Source: Ramlibacter sp. (GTDB taxonomy: Bacteria; Pseudomonadota; Gammaproteobacteria; Burkholderiales; Burkholderiaceae_C). Taken from it: DNA of 64,000 nucleotides. Positions 22,418 through 31,282 of this stretch are shown here, piece after piece. A program made the translations under genes and the position numbers. The stretch spans positions 372,001-436,000 of the forward strand of contig JADJPY010000011.1 in the NCBI GenBank assembly GCA_016713005.1. Reading direction: 5' to 3'. The stretch's first letter is position 1. Every line of letters begins with the position of its first letter. The notes under the pieces are model-generated. The model had not been told where the DNA came from, searched no databases, and saw only the letters and a program-made list of their open reading frames with translations.

Positions 22418-24283
22418 ATGTCCGAATTGCGCTCCCCCCTGCAGGCCCGCATCGTCCAGTGGCTGGTCCAGCCCGGCGACACGGTGAACGCCGGCGATAT
22501 CGTCGTCATCCTGGAGGCGATGAAGATGGAGCACGAGGTGCGTGCCCCGGCGCCAGGCACGGTGCGCGAGCACCTGTTTGCCGCAGGCGACAGCGTGGAA
22601 GAAGGCGATTTGCTATTGATTTCAGAGCAGGTCAGCCATATTCCACGGGGGCTACAGCCCGAAAACGCCCCAAATTCCGGCGAAGGTGCTACCCAGGGCG
22701 GCCGTGGCCCGCGCGCCGACCTGCAGCGGGTGATTGATCGCCACGCCCCCACGCTGGACGCCAGCCGCCCCGACGCCGTGGCCAAACGCCACGCCCTGGG
22801 CCTGCGCACGGCGCGCGAAAACATCGCCGACCTGTGCGACGACGGTTCTTTCAGCGAATACGGCGCCCTGGCCGTGGCGGCCCAGGCCAGCCGCCGCAGC
22901 GCCGAAGACCTGATGCGCAACACGCCGGCCGACGGCATGGTCACCGGCATCGGCAGCATCAATGCCGGCGCTTTCGGGCCGGAGCACAGCCGCGCGGTGG
23001 TGATGGCCTACGACGCCACGGTGCTGGCGGGCACCCAGGGCATGCGCAACCACCAGAAGACCGACCGCATGCTGGGCCTGGCCCTGCAACACAGGCTGCC
23101 GGTCGTGCTGTTTGCCGAAGGTGGCGGTGGGCGGCCAGGCGACACCGACTCGGCCGTCGTCGCCGGGCTGCATGTCACGACGTTCGCCAGCTTCGCGCGC
23201 CTCAATGGCCAGGTGCCGGTGCTGGGTGTGGTGGCGGGGCGCTGCTTTGCCGGCAATGCGGCGCTGCTGGGCTGCTGCGACGTGGTGATCGCCACCCGCT
23301 CCAGCAACATCGGCATGGGCGGCCCGGCCATGGTGGAGGGCGGTGGCCTGGGCGCATACAAACCCGAGCAGATCGGGCCGGCGGCGGTGCAGCATGCCAA
23401 CGGCGTGATCGACGTGCTCGTGGATGACGAGGCGCAGGCCGTGGCCGCCGCAAAACATTACCTGGGATTCTTCCAGGGCCGCACCACCGGATGGACCGCG
23501 CCCGACGCGCTGGCTCTGCGCGATGTGGTGCCCCAGAACCGCCTGCGCGTCTATGACACGCTGGCCGCGGTGCATGGGCTCGCGGACGCCGGCTCGGCAT
23601 TGGTGCTGCGCGCCGGTTTTGGCGCGGGCATTCACACCGTGCTGGCGCGCATCGAAGGGCGTCCCGTGGGCATCCTGGCCAACAACCCGCAACACCTGGG
23701 CGGCGCGATTGATGCCGATGCCGCCGACAAGGCGGCCCGCTTCATGCAGCTGTGCAACGCGCACGGGCTGCCGCTGGTCAGCCTGGTGGACACACCGGGC
23801 TTCATGGTGGGGCCTGACATCGAAGAAAAGGCCCAGGTGCGCCATGTCAGCCGGCTTTTCATTGCAGCGGCCCATTTGCGCGTGCCGTTCTTCAGTGTGG
23901 TGCTGCGCAAGGGCTACGGGCTGGGCGCCATGGCCATGTGCGCAGGCGGCTTTCATTCGCCCACGTTCACCGTGGCCTGGCCCACCGGGGAGTTTGGCGC
24001 CATGGGGCTGGAGGGCGCCGTGCGGCTGGGCTACCGCAAGGAACTCGAAGCCTTGCCGCAGGGTCCGGCGGGGCAGGAGCCGCCACTGCCGGGCACGCGC
24101 GAGGCGCTGTACCAGGAGCTGGTGGCCAAGCAGTACGAATCCGGCCAGGCCGTCAACCTGGCGGCCACACTGGAGATCGACGCCGTGATTGACCCGGCGC
24201 AAACCCGGGGATGGCTTGCGCGCGGGCTGGCCTCGGCACGGGTGGAGAGTCCCGCGGGCCGCCTGGCGATCGATGCGTGGTGA
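22418..24283 (+). CDS. Biotinyl domain-carboxyltransferase fusion (acyl-CoA carboxylase subunit)
   Basis: 621 aa. Residues 1-68 are a biotin carrier domain with ILEAMKMEHEV (biotinyl Lys36). Residues about 95-600 are an acyl-CoA carboxyltransferase of the PCCB/MCCB type, with CoA-binding blocks VVAGRCFAGNAALLG, SNIGMGGPAMVEGGGLG, GILANNPQHLGGAIDADAADKAARF and LVDTPGFMVG. No biotin carboxylase is visible in the window, so that subunit must be supplied from elsewhere. A dispersed repeat encodes the linker (about residues 65-83). Start ATG 22418 is the first codon giving the biotinyl fold. Confidence 0.85.
   Translation: MSELRSPLQARIVQWLVQPGDTVNAGDIVVILEAMKMEHEVRAPAPGTVREHLFAAGDSVEEGDLLLISEQVSHIPRGLQPENAPNSGEGATQGGRGPRADLQRVIDRHAPTLDASRPDAVAKRHALGLRTARENIADLCDDGSFSEYGALAVAAQASRRSAEDLMRNTPADGMVTGIGSINAGAFGPEHSRAVVMAYDATVLAGTQGMRNHQKTDRMLGLALQHRLPVVLFAEGGGGRPGDTDSAVVAGLHVTTFASFARLNGQVPVLGVVAGRCFAGNAALLGCCDVVIATRSSNIGMGGPAMVEGGGLGAYKPEQIGPAAVQHANGVIDVLVDDEAQAVAAAKHYLGFFQGRTTGWTAPDALALRDVVPQNRLRVYDTLAAVHGLADAGSALVLRAGFGAGIHTVLARIEGRPVGILANNPQHLGGAIDADAADKAARFMQLCNAHGLPLVSLVDTPGFMVGPDIEEKAQVRHVSRLFIAAAHLRVPFFSVVLRKGYGLGAMAMCAGGFHSPTFTVAWPTGEFGAMGLEGAVRLGYRKELEALPQGPAGQEPPLPGTREALYQELVAKQYESGQAVNLAATLEIDAVIDPAQTRGWLARGLASARVESPAGRLAIDAW
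22612..22666 (+). repeat. Dispersed repeat, copy F (inside carboxyltransferase fusion)
   Basis: GCTATTGATTTCAGAGC (degenerate palindrome), spacer, CACGGGGGCTACAGCCCGAAAAC. The last 28 nt resemble the matching part of the first putA copy (CACGGGGGCTGTGGCCCAAAA). Translated in frame at the junction between the biotinyl and carboxyltransferase domains. Confidence 0.6.
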
Positions 24284-24365
24284 GCTTGTCCGTCGTGTCC
24301 GCGGGCACGACGCCTGCGTGCTAAGCTCTCCGGCCCATTAGTGAGACACCCCACCGGAGGCCAAC

Positions 24366-25520
24366 ATGCCCGGACTTCTGCCCCACGTCGACCCCGACGG
24401 CCTGCTCGAATTTTCAGTGGTCTACACGGACCGCGCGCTCAATCACATGTCCCGCAGCTTCCAGGGCGTGATGAAAGACATCTCCGGCATCCTGAAGGAG
24501 GTGTACCACGCACGTTCTGCCGTGCTGGTGCCCGGCAGCGGCACGTTCGGCATGGAATCCGTGGCGCGCCAGTTTGCCGGCGGCAAGCATGTGATGGTGA
24601 TCCGCAACGGCTGGTTCAGCTACCGCTGGACGCAGATATTCGAGATGGGCGCGATCCCTGCCTCGCACACCGTGCTCAAGGCCCGCAAGACGGGTGAGGG
24701 CGCGCAAGCTCCGTGGGTGCCCGCCCCGATCGCCGAGGTGCAGGCCGCCATCCGCGCCGAAAAGCCCGCCGTCGTCTTTGCACCGCATGTGGAAACCGCG
24801 GCCGGCATGATCCTGCCGGACGATTACCTGCGCGCCGTGGCCGATGCGGTGCATGAGGTGGGCGGCCTCTTTGTGCTGGACTGCATTGCTTCAGGCGCCA
24901 TGTGGGTGGACATGCAGGCCACAGGGGTGGACGTGCTGGTGTCGGCCCCGCAAAAGGGCTGGAGCAGTTCTCCCTGCTGCGCGATGGTGATGCTCAGCGA
25001 GCGCGCCCGCCAGGCAATAGAGGGCACCACCAGCTCAAGCTTTGCCTGTGACTTGAAGAAGTGGCTTCAGATCATGGAAACCTACGAGGGCGGCGGCCAT
25101 GCGTACCACGCCACCATGCCCACCGATGCGCTGACGCGCCTTCGCGAGGTGATGATGGAGACGCGCGCCTACGGATTTGAGAAGGTGCGCCAGGAGCAGA
25201 TCGAACTGGGCCGCAAGGTGCGGGCCCTGTTTGAGGGCCGTGGCATCCCCAGTGTGGCCGCTGCGGGTTTCAAGGCGCCGGGCGTTGTGGTCAGTTACAC
25301 CACCGACCCGGAGATCCAGTCCAGCAAGAAGTTCCTGGCCGAAGGCCTGCAGACGGCCGCCGGTGTGCCGCTGCAGTGCGACGAGGGTCCGGACTTCAAG
25401 ACCTTCCGCATCGGCCTGTTTGGCCTGGAGAAATGGCACCATGTCGACCGCACCGTGGCGCAGCTGGAAGCGGCGCTGGACCGGATCGGTCTTGGCGTGC
25501 CGGCCGAAGCGCTGGGCTGA
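24366..25520 (+). CDS. Class V aminotransferase (alanine/serine-glyoxylate aminotransferase-like)
   Basis: 384 aa. PLP enzyme of the AGXT/serine-pyruvate family. The lysine expected to bind PLP is in VLVSAPQKGWSSSP (about residue 198). Other landmarks: VPGSGTFGMESVARQF, ATGVDVLVSAPQ, ETAAGMILPDDYL and the C-terminal FRIGLFGLEKWHHVDRT. Ribosome site CGGAGG 8 nt before the ATG. Converges with a glycolate-oxidase-type gene, so a role in glyoxylate/serine metabolism is plausible (inference). Confidence 0.88.
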   Translation: MPGLLPHVDPDGLLEFSVVYTDRALNHMSRSFQGVMKDISGILKEVYHARSAVLVPGSGTFGMESVARQFAGGKHVMVIRNGWFSYRWTQIFEMGAIPASHTVLKARKTGEGAQAPWVPAPIAEVQAAIRAEKPAVVFAPHVETAAGMILPDDYLRAVADAVHEVGGLFVLDCIASGAMWVDMQATGVDVLVSAPQKGWSSSPCCAMVMLSERARQAIEGTTSSSFACDLKKWLQIMETYEGGGHAYHATMPTDALTRLREVMMETRAYGFEKVRQEQIELGRKVRALFEGRGIPSVAAAGFKAPGVVVSYTTDPEIQSSKKFLAEGLQTAAGVPLQCDEGPDFKTFRIGLFGLEKWHHVDRTVAQLEAALDRIGLGVPAEALG

Positions 25521-25537
25521 GGCGACAGACCACCGCG

Positions 25538-27040
25538 TCAGAAGCGCGGCAGGTCCGGGTACGCGATCTGCCCGCCGCGCACCAGCATCCGCCCGTACTC
25601 GGCGCAGCGGTTCAGCGTCGGGATCACTTTGCCCGGGTTGAGCAGGCCCTTGGCATCGAATGCGCGCTTGACGCCAAACATCTGCTCGTTCTCCTGGGCG
25701 CTGAACTGCACGCACATGCTGTTGAGCTTCTCGATGCCAACGCCGTGTTCCCCCGTGACGGTGCCGCCCATGGCCACGCTGGTTTCCAGGATGTCGGCGC
25801 CAAACTGTTCGCAGCGGTGCAGCTGGTCGGGGTCGTTGGCGTCAAACAGGATCAGCGGGTGCAGGTTGCCGTCGCCGGCGTGGAACACGTTGGCGCAACG
25901 CAGCTGGTACTTCTTCTCCATCTGCTGGATGGCCAGCAGGATGTCGGCCAGGCGCTTGCGCGGGATGGTCGAGTCCATGCACATGTAATCCGGGCTGATG
26001 CGCCCGCTGGCGGGGAAGGCGTTCTTGCGGCCGCTCCAGAACTTGAGGCGCTCGGCCTCGTCGCGGCTCACCGCAATCGCGGTGGCGCCGGCGTTGCGCA
26101 AGACGGCGCTCATGCGACCGATCTCTTCCTCGACTTCCTCAGGCGTGCCGTCGCTCTCGCACAGCAGGATGGCCTCGGCCGAGAGGTCATAGCCGGCGTG
26201 CACATAGTCCTCGACGGCCGCCGTCATCGGCTTGTCCAGCATCTCCAGCCCGGCCGGGATGATGCCGGCGGCAATCACCGCAGCCACGGCGTCGCCGGCC
26301 TTGCGGATGTCGTCAAAGCTGGCCATGATGCACCGCGCCAGCTGGGGACGGGGCACCAGCTTCACCGTCACTTCGGTGATCACGCAAAGCATGCCTTCGC
26401 TGCCCACAACTGCGGCCAGCAGGTCCAGCCCCGGCGCGTCCAGCGCATCGCCACCGAACTCAACCGGTTCGCCTTCAATGGTGAAACCGCGCACCTTGAG
26501 CACGTTGTGCAGCGTCAGCCCGTACTTCAGGCAGTGCACGCCGCCGGAGTTTTCAGCCACGTTGCCGCCGATGGTGCAGGCGATCTGGCTGGAAGGGTCG
26601 GGTGCGTAATACAGGCCCAGCGGTGCGGCGGCCTCGCTGATGGCCAGGTTGCGCACCCCGCACTGCACCACCGCCGTGCGGCTGTAGGCATCCATGGCCA
26701 GGATGCGGTTGAAGCGGGCGAGCGACAGCGTCACCCCGTCCCGGTGCGGCATCGCGCCACCGGACAGGCCTGTGCCCGCACCGCGTGCAACCACCGGCAC
26801 GCCCATGGCGTGACAGGCGCGCAGGACGGCCTGGACCTGGTCGGTGGTTTCGGGGAGCGCGACGGCCAGCGGGCGCTGGCGGTAGGCGGTCAGGCCGTCG
26901 CATTCGTAGGGCGTGGTGTCTTCGCGGCTGTGGAGCAGCGAATGTTGGGGCAAAATGGCCTCCAGGCCGCGCAGGATCTCGTTGATCCGCTCTGCTTTTT
27001 GTAGCAAGCCGGATTCGTCGGGTGTCGTGGGGGCGTTCAT
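25538..27040 (-). CDS. GlcD-type FAD-linked oxidase (glycolate/D-lactate dehydrogenase subunit family)
   Basis: 500 aa from ATG 27040. A PCMH-type FAD-binding domain (VPVVARGAGTGLSGGAMPHRDGVTLSL, DPSSQIACTIGGNVAENSGG) is followed by the FAD-oxidase C domain with VFHAGDGNLHPLILFD and TGEHGVGIEKL. Oxidises 2-hydroxyacids such as glycolate or D-lactate with an unknown acceptor. No glcE/glcF genes are adjacent, so it may be a stand-alone dehydrogenase. Converges with the class V aminotransferase (17-nt gap). Confidence 0.88.
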   Translation of the reverse strand: MNAPTTPDESGLLQKAERINEILRGLEAILPQHSLLHSREDTTPYECDGLTAYRQRPLAVALPETTDQVQAVLRACHAMGVPVVARGAGTGLSGGAMPHRDGVTLSLARFNRILAMDAYSRTAVVQCGVRNLAISEAAAPLGLYYAPDPSSQIACTIGGNVAENSGGVHCLKYGLTLHNVLKVRGFTIEGEPVEFGGDALDAPGLDLLAAVVGSEGMLCVITEVTVKLVPRPQLARCIMASFDDIRKAGDAVAAVIAAGIIPAGLEMLDKPMTAAVEDYVHAGYDLSAEAILLCESDGTPEEVEEEIGRMSAVLRNAGATAIAVSRDEAERLKFWSGRKNAFPASGRISPDYMCMDSTIPRKRLADILLAIQQMEKKYQLRCANVFHAGDGNLHPLILFDANDPDQLHRCEQFGADILETSVAMGGTVTGEHGVGIEKLNSMCVQFSAQENEQMFGVKRAFDAKGLLNPGKVIPTLNRCAEYGRMLVRGGQIAYPDLPRF

Positions 27041-27144
27041 GTGCAGTCTCCGCAGCGTGATTGCCACTGTAGCGTGGCGCACGCCGCCCTGGCGTGAAAA
27101 TTCTTGCAGCCGGCGCTGAAATGCCGCCCTGCAACAATGGCGGC

Positions 27145-28023
27145 ATGGCCCGTCACCGCCCTTCCCCTCCAGTCGTCGATCCGGCGACCGATCTGGCCCC
27201 AGGCCAGTCGGTTGCCCTGTTGCAGGCCTTGCACATCCTCACGCGCGACGGGCGCATCAACCAGGACAGCCGGCGCAAGCTCAAGCAGGTCGACCACCTG
27301 GTGCATTTCATCGAGCCGCTGGTTCGTGCAGCCGCGGCCTGCGGCCCTGTCAACCTGGTGGATCATGGCGCGGGCAAGTCCTACCTGGGCTTCCTCCTGT
27401 ACGACCGGCTGTACCGCTCCGGCACCGTGCAGGGGCGCGTGGTGGGTGTGGAGGTGCGCGCCGAGCTGGTGGCCCGGTCGGCGGCGCTGGCGGCGCAGTT
27501 CGGCTTTGCCGGCATGGATTTCCTGCCGATGGAGGTGGCGCAGGCTGAAAACGCCGCTGGCCTGCCTTCGCCCGTTCACATCGTCACGGCGCTGCACGCC
27601 TGCGACACGGCCACCGACGACGCGATTGCCTTTGGCCTGCGCAAGGGGGCAGACCACATGGTGCTGGTGCCCTGCTGCCAGGCGGAGGTGGCCGCCTCGC
27701 TTCGCGGACACAAGGCGCTGGGTGGTTCGCGCGCGCCACTGGCCGAGCTGTGGCGCCGGCCCCTGCACACGCGCGAGTTTGGCAGCCAGGTCACCAATGT
27801 GTTGCGCTGCCTGCAGCTGGAGGCGCACGGCTATCAGGTGAGCGTGACCGAACTGGTGGGCTGGGAGCACAGCCTCAAGAACGAGCTGATCATCGCCAGC
27901 CGCCATCCTGATGTTGCGCGTGGCCGTGCTGCCCGGCAACTGGCGGGCATGCTGCAGGAGCTGGGCCTGCCTGAATTGTCGACGAGGTTTTTCGTGCCGG
28001 CCAACAGCGCCGAGCCCGGCTGA
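27145..28023 (+). CDS. SAM-dependent methyltransferase (Methyltransf_32 / GSTCD-like)
   Basis: 292 aa from ATG 27145. SAM-binding motif NLVDHGAGKSYLGFLLYDRL (D-x-G-A-G-K-S/G-Y-L), then VVGVEVRAELV and ALHACDTATDDAIAFG, which define this methyltransferase family. VPCCQAEVA is a Cys pair also common there. Target unknown; eukaryotic relatives are linked to RNA. The N-terminus is Pro-rich. Its TGA abuts the stop of the convergent LysR gene with no spacer (TGATCA, 28021-28026). Confidence 0.8.
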   Translation: MARHRPSPPVVDPATDLAPGQSVALLQALHILTRDGRINQDSRRKLKQVDHLVHFIEPLVRAAAACGPVNLVDHGAGKSYLGFLLYDRLYRSGTVQGRVVGVEVRAELVARSAALAAQFGFAGMDFLPMEVAQAENAAGLPSPVHIVTALHACDTATDDAIAFGLRKGADHMVLVPCCQAEVAASLRGHKALGGSRAPLAELWRRPLHTREFGSQVTNVLRCLQLEAHGYQVSVTELVGWEHSLKNELIIASRHPDVARGRAARQLAGMLQELGLPELSTRFFVPANSAEPG

Positions 28024-28893
28024 TCAGCTCACGCTCTTGCGCAGCCAGTCGGCAAACGCCGCGCATTCCCAGCGGTCCATGGCGCCGGTGCGCCAGCACA
28101 GGTAGTGGGCATGGGGGCTGGGCACGGAGCGGTCCATCAGGCGCACCAGCGTGCCCTGTTCCAGCCAGGGGGCGCCCAGCTTGAGCCGCACCAGCGCAAT
28201 GCCCAGACCCTGGGCCGCGGCATCGCACATCAGCCCGATGTCATTGAACTGGGAGCCTTCCACCGGCTCTGTCCAGTCCAGATCATGGGCGGCAAACCAG
28301 GTGCGCCAGGGCTCCAGCGGGCTGCGCAGCAGCGGCATGTCGCGCAGGTCTTCCACGCTGTCAAACGGGCCGTGCTCGCGCACCCAGGCGGGCGCAGCCA
28401 GCGGCGTGACCTCGTCCTTCATCAGGCAGACATGCTCCACATCCGCATAGCGCCCGGTGCCAAAGCGGATCGTCAGGTCTGCGTCTTCGGCCACCACGTC
28501 CAGCAGCGGGATGCTGACCTGCAGTGTCAGGTCGATCTCGGGGTAGGCCTCGGTGAACTGGCGCAGCCGCGGCATCAGGATCGAGCGGGCGAATGTGGGT
28601 GTCACCGCCAGCTTGAGCTTGCGCTTGCCCACCGTGGCGCCCATGCCGGGGAACTTCTGCAGGGCGGCCAGGCCCTCGCGCACCTGGGCCAGATACTCGC
28701 TGCCTTCGGTCGTCAGCGAGAAATCGGCCCGCCCGAACAGCTTGGTACCGATGATCTGTTCGAGTTGCCTGACGCGGTGGCTGACCGCGCTGGGCGTGAC
28801 GTGCAGCTCCTCAGCCGCCTGCGTGACCGAACGCAACCGTGCCAGCGTCTCGAACGTGAGCAGGCACTGTATGGGAGGGATGCGCGACGTCAT
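28024..28893 (-). CDS. LysR-type transcriptional regulator (GcvA-like)
   Basis: 289 aa from ATG 28893. N-terminal HTH with the GcvA-group pattern IQCLLTFETLARLRSVTQAA, EELHVTPSAVSHRVRQLEQI. The effector domain follows from about 90 (LKLAVTPTFARSILMPRL, DADLTIRFGTGRYADVEHV). It is 43 nt downstream of purU on the same strand. Target genes cannot be read from sequence; one-carbon or glycine genes would fit both the GcvA similarity and purU next door (inference). Confidence 0.87.
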   Translation of the reverse strand: MTSRIPPIQCLLTFETLARLRSVTQAAEELHVTPSAVSHRVRQLEQIIGTKLFGRADFSLTTEGSEYLAQVREGLAALQKFPGMGATVGKRKLKLAVTPTFARSILMPRLRQFTEAYPEIDLTLQVSIPLLDVVAEDADLTIRFGTGRYADVEHVCLMKDEVTPLAAPAWVREHGPFDSVEDLRDMPLLRSPLEPWRTWFAAHDLDWTEPVEGSQFNDIGLMCDAAAQGLGIALVRLKLGAPWLEQGTLVRLMDRSVPSPHAHYLCWRTGAMDRWECAAFADWLRKSVS

Positions 28894-28936
28894 GTCAGCG
28901 TGTCTTTTCGCGGGCCACCGCAGGGGCTTCGGAGGG

Positions 28937-29785
28937 TCATTTGAATATGACGGTCTTGTGGCCGTTGAGCAGGACCCTGTGCTCGCTGTGCCACTTGACG
29001 GCGCGCGCCAGCACGCGGCTCTCGGTGTCCTTGCCGCGCGCAACCAGGTGTTCCACGGTGTCCTTGTGGTCCACGCGGGTCACGTCCTGTTCGATGATCG
29101 GGCCCTCGTCGAGGTCGGCGGTGACGTAGTGTGCGGTGGCGCCAATGATCTTCACGCCGCGGTCATGCGCCTGGTGGTAGGGCTTGGCACCCTTGAAGCT
29201 GGGCAGCATGCTGTGGTGGATGTTGATGGCGCGTCCGGCCAGGCGTCGGCACAGGTCGTCGCTGAGGATCTGCATGTAGCGCGCCAGCACCACCAGCTCG
29301 GCGCCCTCTGTCTCGATGATTTCCAGCTGGCGCGCCTCGGCCTGCGCCTTGTTGTCTTTGGACACCGGGACGTGGTGGAACGGCACGTTGTAGCTGGCGG
29401 CCAGCTGGTAGAAATCCCGGTGGTTGCTGATGATGGCGCGGATGTCCAGCGGCAGCAGGTTGGTCTTCCAGCGGAACAGCAGGTCGTTCAGGCAATGGCC
29501 TTCCTTGCTGACCAGCAGCACGGTGCGCATGGGCTCCTGTGTGGAATGCAGCTTCCAGTCCATGGCGAACGGCTGGGCAAAAAAGCCCAGGCGCGTGCGC
29601 AGGTCGTCGTGGGTCAGCTGGTCGCAGGCGAACTGCACCCGCATGAAAAACAGACCGGTGCCCTGGTCGTTGTACTGGGCGGCTTCCTCGATGTTGCCGC
29701 CGTGCTCGAGCAGGAAGCCCGAAACGGCATGCACGATGCCCGGCCGGTCAGGGCAGGACAGGGTCAGGATGTAGGCGTGGTTCAT
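28937..29785 (-). CDS. purU: PurU, formyltetrahydrofolate deformylase
   Basis: 282 aa. Hydrolyses 10-formyl-THF to formate and THF, supplying formate and balancing one-carbon units. N-terminal ACT domain (ILTLSCPDRPGIVHAVSGFLLEHGGNI) and C-terminal formyltransferase-like domain with NIHHSMLPSFKGAKPYHQA (catalytic Asn/His) and HYVTADLDEGPII (catalytic Asp). Divergent from the omega-aminotransferase gene, 104 bp apart. Start ATG 29785; the upstream extension is not conserved in character. Confidence 0.94.
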   Translation of the reverse strand: MNHAYILTLSCPDRPGIVHAVSGFLLEHGGNIEEAAQYNDQGTGLFFMRVQFACDQLTHDDLRTRLGFFAQPFAMDWKLHSTQEPMRTVLLVSKEGHCLNDLLFRWKTNLLPLDIRAIISNHRDFYQLAASYNVPFHHVPVSKDNKAQAEARQLEIIETEGAELVVLARYMQILSDDLCRRLAGRAINIHHSMLPSFKGAKPYHQAHDRGVKIIGATAHYVTADLDEGPIIEQDVTRVDHKDTVEHLVARGKDTESRVLARAVKWHSEHRVLLNGHKTVIFK

Positions 29786-29889
29786 ACGGGCCCGATTGTC
29801 GCAGGACTGCCCGCAGGCGACCGGGAAGAAGACGCCCGCTGCGCACAGTGCCAAAATGCCCTTTTGCCGACGCTCGCAGGAGATTCCTC

Positions 29890-31239
29890 ATGGCCTGGAA
29901 AGAATTCAACATGGACAACCAGTGGTTGCCCTTCACGCCCAACCGGTCTTTTGCCAGGGACCCGCGCATCTTTGTGGCGGCAGACGGCATGGAATTCACG
30001 ACGCACGACGGCCGCACGGTCATTGACGGCATCTCAAGCCTCTGGTGCGTCGGGGCGGGCCACCGCCGTGCACCCATCAACGAAGCCATCAAGAAGCAGC
30101 TGGACACGCTGGACTATTCCACCGCATTCCAGGCCAGCAACGACAAGGCGTTCAAGGCCGCTGGGATGATTGCCGCCATGGCACCGGGCGACCTGAACAA
30201 GGTGCTGTTCTGCAACTCGGGCAGCGAGGCGGCGGACACCTCGATGAAGGTGGCGCTGGCCTACCACCGGGCGCGTGGCGAGGGTCACCGCAACATCTTC
30301 ATTGGCCGCGAGAAGGGTTACCACGGTGTGGGCTTTGGCGGCATGAGCGTGGGCGGGATTCCGGCCAACCGCAAGGTGTTCGGGACCTCGCTGCTGCCGC
30401 GGGTGGACCACATGCGCTTCATCCACGACCCGGTGAACCATGCCTACATCCACCACCAGGAGCCTGTCTGGCAGGAGGACATCCTGCTGGAGCTGGAGAA
30501 CCGCATCCTGCCGCTGCATTCGCCGGAGAACGTGGCGGCCATCATGGTCGAACCGGTGGCCGGCAGCGCCGGCTGGTATCTCCCGCCGCAGGGGTACCTG
30601 AAGCGGCTCAGGGAGATTTGTGACAAGCACGGCATCCTGCTGATCTTTGACGAAGTGATCACCGGCTTTGGACGGCTGGGGACCAACTTCGGCGCGGATT
30701 TCTACGGCGTGGTGCCCGACATGCTGAACTTCGCCAAGGCGGTCACCAATGGCGTCATTCCGCTGGGTGGGGTGATCTGCCGCGACAAGCTGTACGACGC
30801 GATGATGAAAACCGATGCGCCCGAGCACGTCATCGAGTTCTTCCATGGCTATACCTATTCCGGCCATCCGGTGGCCTGTGCTGCCGCGATTGCCACGCTG
30901 GACCTGTTCCGCCAGGAAAACCTGTTCGAGCGTGCAGGCCAGATGGGTCGGCTGCTGGGCGACGCCTTCCACAGCACCTTCAAAGGGCTGCCCAATGTGA
31001 TCGGCATCCGCAGCATGGGTCTGGCGGCGGCGGTCGAACTGGCGCCCATGCCGGGACTGCCGGGCAAGCGGGCATACGACATCTTCCTGGACTGCTTCCA
31101 CCACGGCGCGCTGGTCCGGCCGGCGGGTGACGTGCTGGTGATTGCGCCGCCCCTACATCGTGGAAAAGCACCACATCGACCAACTGGTCAACACGCTGGC
31201 GGATGCAATCCGTCGGCACGCGTGATGCGGCGAAATTGA
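29890..31239 (+). CDS. Class III omega-amino acid:pyruvate aminotransferase, 3' end frameshifted
   Basis: 449 aa as read. A fold-type I PLP enzyme, likely beta-alanine/omega-amino acid:pyruvate transaminase: FCNSGSEAADTSMKVAL, LLIFDEVITGFGR and PLP-Lys in LNFAKAVTNGVIPLGG. ATG 29890 has AGGAGA upstream. Oddity: after GDVLVIAPP the frame gives LHRGKAPHRPTGQHAG..., unlike the family. Removing one C from CCCC at 31150-31153 restores YIVEKHHIDQLVNTLADAIR ending at TGA 31223-31225, the expected C-terminus. So a +1 insertion (real or sequencing error) replaces the last 23 residues by 28 foreign ones. Confidence 0.88.
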   Translation: MAWKEFNMDNQWLPFTPNRSFARDPRIFVAADGMEFTTHDGRTVIDGISSLWCVGAGHRRAPINEAIKKQLDTLDYSTAFQASNDKAFKAAGMIAAMAPGDLNKVLFCNSGSEAADTSMKVALAYHRARGEGHRNIFIGREKGYHGVGFGGMSVGGIPANRKVFGTSLLPRVDHMRFIHDPVNHAYIHHQEPVWQEDILLELENRILPLHSPENVAAIMVEPVAGSAGWYLPPQGYLKRLREICDKHGILLIFDEVITGFGRLGTNFGADFYGVVPDMLNFAKAVTNGVIPLGGVICRDKLYDAMMKTDAPEHVIEFFHGYTYSGHPVACAAAIATLDLFRQENLFERAGQMGRLLGDAFHSTFKGLPNVIGIRSMGLAAAVELAPMPGLPGKRAYDIFLDCFHHGALVRPAGDVLVIAPPLHRGKAPHRPTGQHAGGCNPSARVMRRN

Positions 31240-31249
31240 TGCAAGTCAA
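31236..31249 (+). promoter_or_regulatory. FNR-like site upstream of narX
   Basis: TTGATGCAAGTCAA, one base off TTGAT-N4-ATCAA, centred at 31242.5. TAGACT at 31271-31276 fits a -10 box 28.5 bp from the centre, the class II activator geometry. It would place the transcription start at or next to the narX ATG. Confidence 0.7.
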
Positions 31250-31282
31250 TTCCTGGGGGTGCAGGCGGCCTAGACTGGCCTG

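Noticed and set aside
22652..24202. 516-codon open frame antisense to the carboxyltransferase gene
   Set aside because: Complement of a confidently identified enzyme; no motif, skewed composition.
25376..27004. 542-codon open frame antisense to the glcD-type gene
   Set aside because: Shadow frame; the minus-strand protein has full FAD-oxidase motifs.
29848..29889. Longer N-terminus for the omega-aminotransferase
   Set aside because: The ATG at 29890 has a clear ribosome site (AGGAGA) and gives the family-like start; the upstream extension lies in the divergent promoter region.
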